DNA from: Clostridium guangxiense
GTDB taxonomy: Bacteria; Bacillota; Clostridia; Clostridiales; Clostridiaceae
DNA: 64,000 nucleotides
Reading direction: 5' to 3'
NCBI RefSeq assembly: GCF_021043395.1
Contig: NZ_JAJNKE010000015.1
Coordinates: forward strand, 22,361-86,360
This document shows positions 1-9,413 of the stretch, piece by piece (the stretch's first letter is position 1; the number at the start of each line of letters is the position of its first letter). The position numbers were made by a program, and so were the translations under genes. The notes below the pieces were generated by a model that was not told the origin of the DNA, made no database searches, and was given only the letters and a program-made list of their open reading frames with translations.

Positions 1-26
1 TAAATTATATTTATCTCTTTTTATCT

Positions 27-1247
27 TTAACTGCATTTTGGTAAGTATTTATTGTTATATTCTTTAGCCAACCTTTTATACACCGTTTCATAAACCCATA
101 ACGCATTTAATAACAATAGGGTACTAGTAACAAAAAACACACTTCTTATTCCAAAATGCGAGGATATTTGTCCGCCAAATACCGATCCAGCAAATGTTCC
201 TAAGTATTGAGCTGACATACTATAACCAAATATTCTTCCTGTAACAGCTTCTGGAGATAATTTTTTTACCAAGGTATTAACAGATGGTATTAACCCAGCT
301 GTAGCAAGACCTAATAAGAATCTAAGCCCCATAAGCTGCCATGGACTCTTTACAAATGCTTGTGGTATAAAAAACACTCCAGCAGCAATAAGTGAGCCCA
401 ATATAACTTTTCGTGCTCCTATTTTATCAGAAAGTCTTCCAAGCCTAGGTGCAGAAATTATACTTGCAAGTCCTGAAGCAGAAAATGCTAAACCAGAAAT
501 CAATGCCACATGAGAACCATCATGTGACAACTGCTTAATATAAACTGTAACTATTGGCTCTATTGAGTAAAGTGCTAATTGCAGAACAAAAGCAGTTATA
601 AACATTGTTATTAGTATACCTTTATCGGGCAAGATGCTCCAGATCTCTTTAGCACTCATAACCTTCTTATCTGAACGTTTAAAATCTTCCTTTACAAATA
701 TTAAAGTTGCTATAAAAACTACAACCATAAGGCTGCCTGTTATAAAGAAAACACCCTGCGGTCCAATTACTTCATCTATAAAACCACCTATTATCGGACC
801 TAACAATGCTCCAGAAACTGAAGCTGTTGAAAGGGTTCCTAGTGCCCATCCAGCATGCTCCTTATCTGCTTGGGTTGCAATTAATGTTATACATGCTGTA
901 GTATAGCCGGTAATTACTCCTTGCAAAAGCCTAAGTCCTATAAGCTGATATATATTAGTTGCAAAACCAGTAGAACCTATAACAATCGACATACCAAGAC
1001 TTGCACGTAAAAGCATAGGTTTTCTTCCAAACTTATCTGCTGCTTTACCCCATATTGGTGAAAAAATTGCTGACACTATAAATGTGACTCCAAAAGCAAT
1101 TCCAGATATCTGTTCTATACTATTAGTATTGTGTACCCCTAAATGATTCACGTATAAAGGTAATATAGGTGCAATTTGACTCATTCCAATGGCAGTTATG
1201 AACATTCCCACCCAGCAAACCACCAAATTCCTTCTCCATAATTTCAT
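27..1247 (-). CDS. MFS multidrug-type efflux transporter
   Basis: Major facilitator superfamily exporter of about 406 residues in the inner membrane, probably exporting drugs or metabolites by proton antiport. The sequence shows about 12 hydrophobic segments and the MFS loop signature GKAADKFGRKPML near residue 70, with a weaker repeat (GRLSDKIGARKV) in the second half. Length fits the 12-TM DHA1 drug-exporter group. I start at the ATG preceded by AAGGAAGGG at 9-bp spacing; an ATG seven codons upstream would place that Shine-Dalgarno (SD) sequence inside the gene. It is the last of three minus-strand genes, behind an AraC regulator and a nucleotidyltransferase, which suggests an inducible export or resistance unit. 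Substrate unknown. Confidence 0.85.
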   Translation of the reverse strand: MKLWRRNLVVCWVGMFITAIGMSQIAPILPLYVNHLGVHNTNSIEQISGIAFGVTFIVSAIFSPIWGKAADKFGRKPMLLRASLGMSIVIGSTGFATNIYQLIGLRLLQGVITGYTTACITLIATQADKEHAGWALGTLSTASVSGALLGPIIGGFIDEVIGPQGVFFITGSLMVVVFIATLIFVKEDFKRSDKKVMSAKEIWSILPDKGILITMFITAFVLQLALYSIEPIVTVYIKQLSHDGSHVALISGLAFSASGLASIISAPRLGRLSDKIGARKVILGSLIAAGVFFIPQAFVKSPWQLMGLRFLLGLATAGLIPSVNTLVKKLSPEAVTGRIFGYSMSAQYLGTFAGSVFGGQISSHFGIRSVFFVTSTLLLLNALWVYETVYKRLAKEYNNKYLPKCS

Positions 1248-1340
1248 GGATATAATCCCTTCCTTCATTTGTGTAAAATAAATATATGAAAATTATATCC
1301 AAATTATAAGCCTTGAATTCCAGTAATACCATGCAATATA

Positions 1341-2171
1341 TTAAACTTCATGGACATTCTTGCCACAAAATTCTTTTGGACTTATTCCTTCTATTTTTTT
1401 AAATATTCTGCTAAAATAAAACTCATCCTTATATCCAACAATTTCTGCAACTTCCTTTATCTTTTTATCTCCCTCAATAATAAGTTCTTTAGCCTTATCT
1501 ATTTTCATTTTATTAAAAAACTCAATTATTGAATAACCCGTAGTTTTTTTAAACACCTTTGATAAGTATGTTGGAGATAAATTTACAAGCTGTGATAATT
1601 CACTTAAAGTTATCTTTTTATTTATATTATCTGTCATAAATTTTATAATTATTTTTATCTTTAAAGAATTTGAATAATTTGGTGACCTTACTTCTACAGA
1701 TCTAAAAATTTTAAATAAAATTCGTTGAAACATTGTCTTAGAAACAAACTCATAACCTGGAAACTTTTCATACCAAACTTCTAGCATACTTCTCATTAAA
1801 CTCTTAATACTATAATAATTATCTAAAAATTGGACTTCTCGTAATGGCAAATCGTCTTTTTCATACTTTATTTTCCACTTATTGTTGTCAAATTCTACAT
1901 TAGTAAAACTAAAATGAACTGATATAAAATTTAATGGATCATTTAGATCTGGTTTAATGCAATGAAAAATATCAGGTTTTAAATATAAAAGCATTCCTTG
2001 CTCTGCCTTATACATCTTATTTGAAATAGTAACGCTGCCATTTCCTCCAGTTATAAGAATAAATTCATGGTGATTTATTTTTCTAGAAATTGTCTTTAGC
2101 AATCTATCTTTATCTGTACAGTCTCTTTTATTACAATAATGAATGCAAAATATTAAATCATTTATATTCAT
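1341..2171 (-). CDS. AraC-family transcriptional regulator
   Basis: Transcription factor of 276 residues. The N-terminal half looks like a cupin sensing domain (HHEFILITGGNGSVTI, then a hydrophobic run and the PDIFHCIKP segment). The C-terminal 100 residues hold the two AraC helix-turn-helices: ITLSELSQLVNLSPTYLSKVFKKTT and VAEIVGYKDEFYFSRIFKKIEGISP. The order fits ligand-responsive activators of the AraC/XylS family. It starts 3 bp after the stop of the upstream nucleotidyltransferase and ends about 95 bp before the MFS gene, so it may control that exporter. Ligand not predictable. Confidence 0.88.
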   Translation of the reverse strand: MNINDLIFCIHYCNKRDCTDKDRLLKTISRKINHHEFILITGGNGSVTISNKMYKAEQGMLLYLKPDIFHCIKPDLNDPLNFISVHFSFTNVEFDNNKWKIKYEKDDLPLREVQFLDNYYSIKSLMRSMLEVWYEKFPGYEFVSKTMFQRILFKIFRSVEVRSPNYSNSLKIKIIIKFMTDNINKKITLSELSQLVNLSPTYLSKVFKKTTGYSIIEFFNKMKIDKAKELIIEGDKKIKEVAEIVGYKDEFYFSRIFKKIEGISPKEFCGKNVHEV

Positions 2172-2174
2172 ACT

Positions 2175-3020
2175 TTATTTCATCCATTCATTCCATAAGC
2201 CTTCTTTTTTTAAAAATGCATTTAAATTATTGATTAATAAGTCTATTTCTTCTAATATTTTGAAGTCACCTGCTGCTGAAAATTTCAAAATATTACCTAC
2301 ATTTAAATCCATATCTACTGGAACTCTAAGATCTCTTTCTCTTATAATTTTTAGTAACTTTTTCTCACCTGGATGAAGCATTTCATTTACAGCAAAAATT
2401 ATATCAAAATAGCTTGCAAAAAAAGCTGCTATCCTATGATTTACACTTATAAAGTCATCTCTTTTTAACGCTTTTTCAATTTGATAATAATAGGCAGGCA
2501 TTTTACTTTTAAGTAAAGGATAATTTTTCTTTAATATATTCTCCTTTAATTCTTTTGGATAGGGTACTGCACACTCATCCTGCAGCTTATTTAACTTGCC
2601 AGCTTTGTCGTATAATATAACTGAATTTTTTATATTTGACCAAAAGCAAGTTGTATATCCAGTATCAGCTTCGCATTTTACAATAGTCCTGTCTAATGAA
2701 TCATTAATCCAATCTAAATTTCTATATATTATTTCAACTTGAACATTGCCCTCTTTTAATGTCCCATCATCTTCTGTCTCCCAAAACCGGTTGTCTAACT
2801 CCATATAACTGCAATACTTATCAGTTATTTTTCTTCTTTCATCTACTGATATATCTTTGCTTAAATAAACATACACATCATAATCTGAAAATTTATCGTT
2901 TGTTTTAACTGCACGTGACCCTGCTAATAAAATCCCTTCTACTTCCTTTAATTCCGAAAAATCATTAAGCATTTCAATAATATCGTTATTCATTTCTAAA
3001 TCATCAATTTTTCTAATCAT
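2175..3020 (-). CDS. Nucleotidyltransferase-fold protein (aminoglycoside adenylyltransferase-like)
   Basis: About 281 residues with a Pol-beta-type nucleotidyltransferase motif near the N terminus, GSRAVKTNDKFSDYDVYVYL, where the GS and D-x-D residues would bind nucleotide and metal. The remainder is helical, as in AadE/LinB-like or DUF4037 proteins. The role could be antibiotic nucleotidylation or modification of another small molecule; the sequence does not decide this. I prefer the ATG at 3020, which follows AAGAGGTG; an in-frame ATG at 3038 lies upstream of that ribosome site. It is the first gene of the unit with the AraC regulator and MFS exporter, and a resistance cassette is a reasonable guess. 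Confidence 0.7.
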   Translation of the reverse strand: MIRKIDDLEMNNDIIEMLNDFSELKEVEGILLAGSRAVKTNDKFSDYDVYVYLSKDISVDERRKITDKYCSYMELDNRFWETEDDGTLKEGNVQVEIIYRNLDWINDSLDRTIVKCEADTGYTTCFWSNIKNSVILYDKAGKLNKLQDECAVPYPKELKENILKKNYPLLKSKMPAYYYQIEKALKRDDFISVNHRIAAFFASYFDIIFAVNEMLHPGEKKLLKIIRERDLRVPVDMDLNVGNILKFSAAGDFKILEEIDLLINNLNAFLKKEGLWNEWMK

Positions 3021-3225
3021 ACTGCACCTCTTAAACATAAATATATTTTTATTATACTACAAATAATTTTAATATTTTAGGATATAATCTTAAATAAATA
3101 GTCATCAAAATATAATATTTTTTACCGAATTTTGCTATATAATTTGCCTTTTTTTATTTTTTTGTTTAAAATTATGTATAACATATATAGTTTTGTGTTC
3201 TTTAAAAATTATGGAGGTGAATATT

Positions 3226-3738
3226 ATGTTAAATGAAAAAATATCGTTTCTATTAAATGATCAAATTAATTTTGAATTTTATTCTTCATATTTTTATCTT
3301 GATATTTATAATTATTTTATGAACAAGAATCTTGACGGCTTTGGAAATTGGTTTTTTGTTCAAGTGCAAGAAGAAAAAGATCATGCTATGTTATTTTTTA
3401 AATACATGCTCAATAATGGTGAAAAAATTAATTTAAAACCTATAAACTCATCTGATATAAAATTTGAGACCTTCTATGAACCACTTGAAGCAACATTTAA
3501 ACATGAGCAAAAAATAACCGAATGCATTAACAAAATATATTCTGCTGCTTTTTCTATAAATGATTTTAGAACCACACAATTCTTAGACTGGTTCATAAAA
3601 GAGCAAGGAGAAGAAGAAAAAAACTCGGAAGATTTAATGAAAAAATTTGAATTATTCGGTAACGACCCTAAAGGATTGTATTTGCTAGATAATGAACTTA
3701 AAGCAAGGGTCTATGCCCCACCAACGCTTATAATTTAA
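3226..3738 (+). CDS. Ferritin (non-haem iron storage)
   Basis: Cytoplasmic ferritin of 170 residues that would oxidise Fe(II) and store it as a 24-mer mineral core. Ferroxidase ligands are visible at the standard positions: E17 (NFEFYSSYFYLD), E50 and H53 (QEEKDHA), and the later acidic helix EQGEEEKNSED. Length matches bacterial FtnA. I start at the ATG after GGAGGTG; an earlier ATG at 3193 would place the ribosome site inside the gene. The AT-rich upstream region has the look of a promoter but no clear Fur box that I could fix. A palindromic repeat begins immediately after the stop codon. Confidence 0.92.
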   Translation: MLNEKISFLLNDQINFEFYSSYFYLDIYNYFMNKNLDGFGNWFFVQVQEEKDHAMLFFKYMLNNGEKINLKPINSSDIKFETFYEPLEATFKHEQKITECINKIYSAAFSINDFRTTQFLDWFIKEQGEEEKNSEDLMKKFELFGNDPKGLYLLDNELKARVYAPPTLII

Positions 3739-3741
3739 AAG

Positions 3742-3936
3742 TATTGCGAAGTAACAGTATCTTGATATATTAAATGGAAACTATAAATCTAAGGTGATAA
3801 TTGTCAAAATTCTAAGAAGTTTCAATAACTCGCTATCGTTCAAACAGATTGAAACTTCTAAGCCTTTTAACAATTATCACCTAAGATTTATTAGCTTTCA
3901 TTTAAATCATCTCTTCAATACTGTTACTTCGCTAAA
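3742..3936. repeat. Full-length palindromic intergenic element, family 1
   Basis: Near-perfect palindrome of about 195 bp. The outer ends are TTGCGAAGTAACAGTAT and ATACTGTTACTTCGC. Inside these, AAATCTAAGGTGATAATTGT pairs with ACAATTATCACCTAAGATTT, and the centre pairs CTTAGAAGTTTCAAT with ATTGAAACTTCTAAG around a loop AACTCGCTATCGTTCAAACAG. The same ends, arms and loop recur at 17308, 29384, 31375-31585, 42000-42127 and 62917. An open frame inside it is an artefact of the palindrome. Confidence 0.75.
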
Positions 3937-4009
3937 CCGAAAATGCAAGGTAAATTTTTCTCCGGTTCCCTACGAAAAACACTCTATAATCACTGTTAAT
4001 CAATAAATC

Positions 4010-4130
4010 AGTGGACAAGTTCACACCCAAAATTCCGTAGGTACGGAGAAATTTTTTCCTTGTACTGCTGAAGGAACGATTTATAGAACTTTTTTAATGT
4101 TGCAAAGCAGTATTACTTCGTAATAATTTT
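4010..4130. repeat. Partial family 1 element overlapping the oxidase 3' end
   Basis: Holds a segment reading AAAATTCCGTAGGTACGGAG followed by the CTGCTGAAGGAACGATTTA motif. Both recur almost identically at 31300-31375. The end near 4130 (AAAGCAGTATTACTTCGTAA) is the terminal repeat of the family in inverse orientation. The last two codons of the multicopper oxidase, AAG-TAA, lie inside this terminus. Confidence 0.6.
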
Positions 4131-5909
4131 AAGCGGTCTCATCATCTCATTATCTTCATGATCAAGTATATGACAATGCCAAACATATCCTGGTCCTGAG
4201 GATGGATTAAATGGGAAAATATTAACTCCAGGCTTAACTAAATCTGGATCAGCGTATTGAGGTGCAAATCTAATTACAATTCTAGTAACTTCTCCAGGGT
4301 TTACCCTAATAGTATCTTTCCATCCACCCTCATTCCCATCAGGCAAAATCGGATCTCCAACAAGATATCCTTCAGTTGGAAGAACAACAGTAGGATGATT
4401 TAATGGTGGCTCTCCATTAAATTCAAGCCATTTAGTGCTGTAATCATCAACCTTAAATAATTGTCTATTTAAAATTTGAAATTGAACTAAATGCAAATGA
4501 ATAGGATGTGCATCTCCAGTAAGATTTACAATTTCCCACTCTTCTGTTGAACCTACTACTGGGGTTTCAGAAACTGGTGCTGACCATTTTTGCCCATTAA
4601 GTAGGACCTCAAGCGGACCATTTTCACCAGCAACTTCAAACAAAACTAAAGTTCTTTTAGGAACATCTGGTGTAAGTTTCGGAATTACATTTAATTTTTT
4701 AGGAAGCTTTAATTTCTTAATTGGTCGGCAATTTAAAACAGTAAATTGCATGATCTTTCCTACGGTATCTGAATCTGGAACCTCACCACTTGGGAATGGT
4801 GCATTCGCTGTATTTTGAAGTATAAGCTTCTTCCCAGATGTTATTTTTGAAAAGTCGACTAATATATCTGCTCTTTCTCCTGGTGAAAGAAGGATAGAAT
4901 TAAGTTTTACTGGTTCTTCTAAGTATCCCCCATCACTACCTATCTGAAAGAACTCCATATCATTAGAAAACTTGAAATTATAAAATCTAGCATTTGAGCC
5001 ATTTAATATTCTAAAACGATATTCTCCTTTATCTACATTCAAATTAGGCCATGTTCTGCCATTTACCATAATTGTATCTCCAAAAAACTCTGGCTGCCAA
5101 TATGGATGAATATCTGGATTAATTCCTACATTAGGAAAATTAAAAGAACCATCTATATTAAAAGTTCTGTCTTGAATTACTAGTGGAATTTCATGCCTTT
5201 TGTCCGGAAGTATTTTCCCTGGAATATCAAGTGGATTTTTAGGATCTCTTATTATATAAAATCCAGCCAATCCCATAACGACATTAAGTCTTGTAATTCC
5301 AAGAGTATGATCATGATACCATAATGTAGTTGGGTTTTGCTTATTTGGATATCTATAAAGGGATGTTATGAACTCACTTCCAATTTTATTTTCTCCTTCA
5401 GTGAACCATGCATCCGGATGCCCATCAAAAACTGAACTATTTTCTCCTCCATGAACATGAGTAACAATTGGAACTGGAATTTGAGCTTTAGTGAGTCCTG
5501 GTGGAAAAGGTGGAACAGAACTTGATTCAACCATTCCTATATTATTAGGATCTGCCCAGTGAAGTGTTGGATCTACCGGCAAAAGACTTGGTCCATTTAA
5601 ATTATTAATCCACTGAACATTCATCGTTACACCTCTTACAGCTTCAAAGGTTGCTCCTGGTGCTCTTCTAAAATTATTTATTATTTTACCTGTAATCTTA
5701 CTAAAAACCCTACCACCATATCCAAAAACTGTGGTCATTGGAAAACCATCTGGAAGTATTTGCTCTTTAAATTGACTTACATAAACTATATAATTATGGC
5801 TTATTATTTCGCCAGAACTAGCCTTTTTTACAACTTTAGGCATATAGACTGGAGGAATAATCAACTGACTTATAAATTTAGGTATTTTTTGGGGATCAAT
5901 AGTAGTCAT
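4113..5909 (-). CDS. Multicopper oxidase (CotA/laccase-like)
   Basis: Three-cupredoxin multicopper oxidase of 598 residues that couples oxidation of phenolic or metal substrates to reduction of O2 to water. All four copper-ligand motifs are present: HVHGG, WYHDHTLG, HPIHLHL, and near the C terminus HCHILDHEDNEMM, where Cys and Met are type 1 copper ligands. Length and lack of a signal peptide resemble Bacillus CotA, a spore outer-coat laccase, so a spore-coat site is likely but inferred. Start ATG is preceded by AAAGGAG. The final AAG-TAA falls inside a repeat terminus. An oxygen-consuming enzyme is notable in a probable anaerobe. Confidence 0.9.
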   Translation of the reverse strand: MTTIDPQKIPKFISQLIIPPVYMPKVVKKASSGEIISHNYIVYVSQFKEQILPDGFPMTTVFGYGGRVFSKITGKIINNFRRAPGATFEAVRGVTMNVQWINNLNGPSLLPVDPTLHWADPNNIGMVESSSVPPFPPGLTKAQIPVPIVTHVHGGENSSVFDGHPDAWFTEGENKIGSEFITSLYRYPNKQNPTTLWYHDHTLGITRLNVVMGLAGFYIIRDPKNPLDIPGKILPDKRHEIPLVIQDRTFNIDGSFNFPNVGINPDIHPYWQPEFFGDTIMVNGRTWPNLNVDKGEYRFRILNGSNARFYNFKFSNDMEFFQIGSDGGYLEEPVKLNSILLSPGERADILVDFSKITSGKKLILQNTANAPFPSGEVPDSDTVGKIMQFTVLNCRPIKKLKLPKKLNVIPKLTPDVPKRTLVLFEVAGENGPLEVLLNGQKWSAPVSETPVVGSTEEWEIVNLTGDAHPIHLHLVQFQILNRQLFKVDDYSTKWLEFNGEPPLNHPTVVLPTEGYLVGDPILPDGNEGGWKDTIRVNPGEVTRIVIRFAPQYADPDLVKPGVNIFPFNPSSGPGYVWHCHILDHEDNEMMRPLKIITK

Positions 5910-6112
5910 TTTCTTATCAAAACTCCTTTCAACACTACTTAATTATTGCAGTATTTATCTTCATGTTTAGTCTCATAATATGTTGTAAATATTTTTACTG
6001 TTACAGATTTAGGTGATAACCATCCTTCCTTAATATGCGCTATATTAAAATTTTTCTCAAAGTCTAATTAAATATTGATTTATGAAAAAAATGTTTGTAT
6101 AATTATTTATTG

Positions 6113-6137
6113 TTAAGTTTAGTATATTTAAACTTAA
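6113..6137. promoter_or_regulatory. Inverted repeat upstream of XRE-cupin gene
   Basis: TTAAGTTTA and TAAACTTAA form a perfect 9-bp inverted repeat around 7 bp, about 55 bp before the XRE-cupin start. Position and symmetry fit an autoregulatory operator, but no match to a known site was established. Confidence 0.4.
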
Positions 6138-6189
6138 AGTTTACATATACTATCAATATGAACGAAATTTTATAATTGTGTGGTGGATT

Positions 6190-6729
6190 ATGGAAATAGG
6201 AAAGAAAATCAAAAGGCTTAGAATAGAAAGGCAGCTTACTCAAGAAGAACTTGCAAATAGATGTGAACTCTCAAAGGGTTTCATATCACAAATAGAAAGA
6301 GATCTCACTTCACCTTCCATAGCTACTTTAACAGATATTTTGGATGCCCTAGGAACTAATTTACCTGAGTTCTTCAAAGAAGATTGTGAAGAAAAAGTAG
6401 TTTTTAAAAAAGACGATATGTGTGAAACTTCAGATGAAGCTTTAAAGTACAATCTTATGTGGCTTGTTTCAAATTCTCAAAAGGATTCTATGGAACCTGT
6501 CATCCTTACGCTTAATGAAAATGGACAATATCCTGAAGATGAGCCTCATGAAGGTGAAGAGTTTGGATATGTTTTAAATGGCACAATAAATATCAAACTA
6601 GGAAATAAAAAATACAAGGTTAAATCAGGTGAGAGTTTTTATTTTAAAGCCAATGTAAATCACCAAATACTAAATCATGGGAAGAAAACTGCCAAAATTA
6701 TATGGGTAAGTTCTCCTCCTTCATTCTAA
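6190..6729 (+). CDS. XRE-family regulator with C-terminal cupin domain (PuuR-like)
   Basis: Regulator of 179 residues. Residues 1-60 form a Cro/CI helix-turn-helix ([36 protein letters not shown]). The C-terminal 70 residues form a cupin barrel ([21 protein letters not shown]...[11 protein letters not shown]) that would bind a small ligand. The same architecture occurs in PuuR and in regulators next to polyamine transport genes. It lies 28 bp before potA in the same direction, so I infer that it heads the pot operon and senses polyamines. The ATG after GGTGGATT is chosen; a start four codons upstream would lack a ribosome site. Confidence 0.88.
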   Translation: MEIGKKIKRLRIERQLTQEELANRCELSKGFISQIERDLTSPSIATLTDILDALGTNLPEFFKEDCEEKVVFKKDDMCETSDEALKYNLMWLVSNSQKDSMEPVILTLNENGQYPEDEPHEGEEFGYVLNGTINIKLGNKKYKVKSGESFYFKANVNHQILNHGKKTAKIIWVSSPPSF

Positions 6730-6757
6730 TATTTCAAAAGAGGTGTTTAAACTAATT

Positions 6758-7807
6758 ATGGAAAGCGATATCATAATAAACTTAAGAAACATAACCAAGA
6801 AATACGACAACAATACCGTTCTCAATAATTTAAACCTTGCAGTAAGAAGAAATGAATTTATCACTCTTTTAGGTCCAAGCGGTTGTGGAAAAACAACTAC
6901 ATTGAATATAATTGCAGGCTTTGAAACACCTGATGACGGGAAAATTATTTTTGAAGGAAAAGAAATTAATTCTGCTCCCCCTTATAAAAGACAAATAAAT
7001 ACAGTGTTTCAAAAGTACGCATTATTTACTCATATGAATGTTTATGAAAATGTTGCTTTTGGTCTTAGAGTAAAAAAGCTTCCAGAAAAAATTATAAAAG
7101 AAAAAGTAAAAAATATGTTAAAAATGGTTGAACTTGAAAGCTTTGAAAAAAGATCAACGGATTCTTTAAGTGGAGGGCAACAACAAAGAGTTGCAATAGC
7201 CAGAGCGCTTGTAAATGAACCAAAGCTCTTACTTCTTGATGAACCACTTGGAGCTCTTGATTTAAAGCTTAGGAAAGAAATGCAGCTTGAGCTTAAAAAC
7301 ATTCAAAAAAAGCTTGGCATAACATTTATATTTGTAACACATGACCAAGAAGAAGCCCTTACAATGTCTGATACCATAGTTGTTTTAAATAAGGGCAATA
7401 TACAACAAATTGGAACTCCTGAAGATATATATAATGAACCCAGAAATAAATTTGTTGCAAATTTTATAGGCGCAAGCAATATCATAGATGGAGTTATGTT
7501 AGATGACTATAAAGTTAATTTTTATGGAATTAATTTCAACTGCGTAGATAAAGGTTTCAATAAAAATGAAGAAGTTGACGTAGTAATAAGACCAGAGGAT
7601 ATAAAAATTTCAGATAAAGAAACAGGAAAACTACAGGGAAAAGTTATTTCTGTTGTGTTTAGAGGAGTTCACTACGAAATTAAGGTTGAGATAAATAATG
7701 CTATATGGATAATTCACAATACAAAACATACCATAATTGGAGAAGAAATAGGTATAAATATATTTCCTGATGATATACACATTATGAGAAAGCCTTGTAA
7801 CCAGTAA
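6758..7807 (+). CDS. potA: Spermidine/putrescine ABC transporter ATPase PotA
   Basis: ATP-hydrolysing subunit of the polyamine importer, 349 residues, peripheral on the inner face of the membrane. Motifs in order: Walker [11 protein letters not shown]-loop [11 protein letters not shown], signature LSGGQQQR, Walker [13 protein letters not shown], and switch His in [11 protein letters not shown]-terminal TOBE-like region holds IRPEDIKIS. The start is the ATG 13 bp past AGAGGTG; the GTG at 6743 is part of that ribosome site. The stop codon overlaps the potB start by one base (TAATG), indicating translational coupling. Order ATPase, two permeases, binding protein is the standard potABCD arrangement. 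Confidence 0.93.
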   Translation: MESDIIINLRNITKKYDNNTVLNNLNLAVRRNEFITLLGPSGCGKTTTLNIIAGFETPDDGKIIFEGKEINSAPPYKRQINTVFQKYALFTHMNVYENVAFGLRVKKLPEKIIKEKVKNMLKMVELESFEKRSTDSLSGGQQQRVAIARALVNEPKLLLLDEPLGALDLKLRKEMQLELKNIQKKLGITFIFVTHDQEEALTMSDTIVVLNKGNIQQIGTPEDIYNEPRNKFVANFIGASNIIDGVMLDDYKVNFYGINFNCVDKGFNKNEEVDVVIRPEDIKISDKETGKLQGKVISVVFRGVHYEIKVEINNAIWIIHNTKHTIIGEEIGINIFPDDIHIMRKPCNQ

Positions 7808-8637
7808 TGAAAAAGAAAACTTCATTATCTCAATATCCTTATTTAATTTGGAGCATAATTTTTATAGTTGTTCCTATTTTTCTCGTAATATATTTCAGCC
7901 TTACAAATAGTGACAGAATCTTTACACTAGATAATTATAAGAAATTATTTAATTCCCTATATATGTTAGTATTTTTTAACTCCATAAAATTAGCACTTAT
8001 TTCTACAATTATATGCCTTCTTTTAGGTTATCCAGCTGCCTATATAGTTTCAAAAGCTAAAATTAAAACACGAAATATTTTAATGCTTTTACTTGTAATT
8101 CCTATGTGGATGAATTTTTTATTAAGAACCTATGCTTGGATGTCAATTTTAGGCAAAAACGGTATAATAAATAAAATATTTGCTTTTATAGGTATTTCTA
8201 AAGTGGACATTCTATATACAAATACAGCAGTTATACTGGGCATGATATATAACTTTCTTCCATTTATGATAATTCCTATATATACAGTTCTTATAAAGAT
8301 AGATAAGGATGTAATAAAAGCTGCTTCTGATCTTGGCGCAAATAGATTTGTTGTTTTTAAAAGAGTAATTATTCCTTTAAGCATACCAGGAATAATGTCT
8401 GGTATAACCATGGTATTTATGCCTGCTGTTTCAACCTTTGTAATATCCAAACTCCTAGGCGGTGGTCAGTTTATGCTTATAGGTAACCTTATTGAGTCTC
8501 AATTTACAACGGTTGGAGACTGGTATTTTGGATCTGCTATATCAATTTTAATGATGGTTATAATATTAATTTCAATGGCCATACTTTCAAGATTTGATAA
8601 TACAGAAGATGTTAAAGGAGGTGGCCGTCTATGGTAG
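7807..8637 (+). CDS. potB: Spermidine/putrescine ABC transporter permease PotB
   Basis: Inner-membrane permease of 276 residues with six hydrophobic segments. The binding-protein-dependent transport (EAA) loop reads AASDLGANRFVVFKRVIIPLSIPGI near residue 180 and docks onto PotA. The start overlaps the potA stop and no strong ribosome site precedes it, consistent with coupled translation. It overlaps potC by 7 bp. Confidence 0.92.
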   Translation: MKKKTSLSQYPYLIWSIIFIVVPIFLVIYFSLTNSDRIFTLDNYKKLFNSLYMLVFFNSIKLALISTIICLLLGYPAAYIVSKAKIKTRNILMLLLVIPMWMNFLLRTYAWMSILGKNGIINKIFAFIGISKVDILYTNTAVILGMIYNFLPFMIIPIYTVLIKIDKDVIKAASDLGANRFVVFKRVIIPLSIPGIMSGITMVFMPAVSTFVISKLLGGGQFMLIGNLIESQFTTVGDWYFGSAISILMMVIILISMAILSRFDNTEDVKGGGRLW

Positions 8638-9413
8638 GAAAATATATGAAAAAATTTTATTTAACCTTAGTTTATATTTTTTTATATGCCCCAATATTTT
8701 TCTTAATTATATTTTCCTTTAATTCAGAAAAATATTCCTCAAACTGGGGACACTTTTCACTAAAATGGTATAGTTCATTGTTAAGTGATGATAGAATACT
8801 TACTGCACTTTATTATACAGTTCTTGTTGCTATAGTTTCGTCAATAACATCAACAATATTTGGAACCTTAAGTGCAATATCCATAGACAAGGTGTCTGGA
8901 ATACAAAAAAAGGCAATACTAAACTTCAATAATATACCAGTACTTAATCCTGATATTGTAACTGCTGTATCCTTAATGACACTCTTTATATTTTTCAAAA
9001 TACCTTTTGGGTTAATTACACTGATCATATCACATATCGTATTTTCTACACCGTATGTAATATTATCTGTGCTTCCAAAACTTAAGCAGCTTCCAAAAGA
9101 TATCGTGAAAGCCTCTTTAGATCTTGGGGCTACACCAAGATATACTATGCGAAAAATAATATTACCGCAAATAAAACCTGGCATAGCAGCTGGTTTTTTG
9201 TTCGCTTTTACAATGTCTATAGATGACTTTGTAATCAGCTTTTTTAATACGGGAAATGATGTCACTAACCTCTCAATTGAAATATACTCCATGGCAAGAA
9301 GAGGTATTAGTCCGGAAATAAATGCATTATCTACGCTGATGTTTTTAACCATCTTAATATTATTGTTCCTTGCAAATGGGAAAGAATTTTTATCTAAGGA
9401 GGAAAAGAAATGA
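8631..9413 (+). CDS. potC: Spermidine/putrescine ABC transporter permease PotC
   Basis: Second permease of the polyamine importer, 260 residues and about six membrane segments, pairing with PotB. The EAA loop is ASLDLGATPRYTMRKIILPQIKPGI, and the following AFTMSIDDFVISFF is typical of PotC. It has its own strong ribosome site, AAAGGAGGTG, inside the end of potB. Its last four bases overlap the potD start (ATGA). Confidence 0.92.
   Translation: MVGKYMKKFYLTLVYIFLYAPIFFLIIFSFNSEKYSSNWGHFSLKWYSSLLSDDRILTALYYTVLVAIVSSITSTIFGTLSAISIDKVSGIQKKAILNFNNIPVLNPDIVTAVSLMTLFIFFKIPFGLITLIISHIVFSTPYVILSVLPKLKQLPKDIVKASLDLGATPRYTMRKIILPQIKPGIAAGFLFAFTMSIDDFVISFFNTGNDVTNLSIEIYSMARRGISPEINALSTLMFLTILILLFLANGKEFLSKEEKK

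Noticed and set aside
3794..4006. Plus-strand open frame of about 70 codons
   Set aside because: It lies inside the palindromic element and has no family-like sequence or ribosome site.
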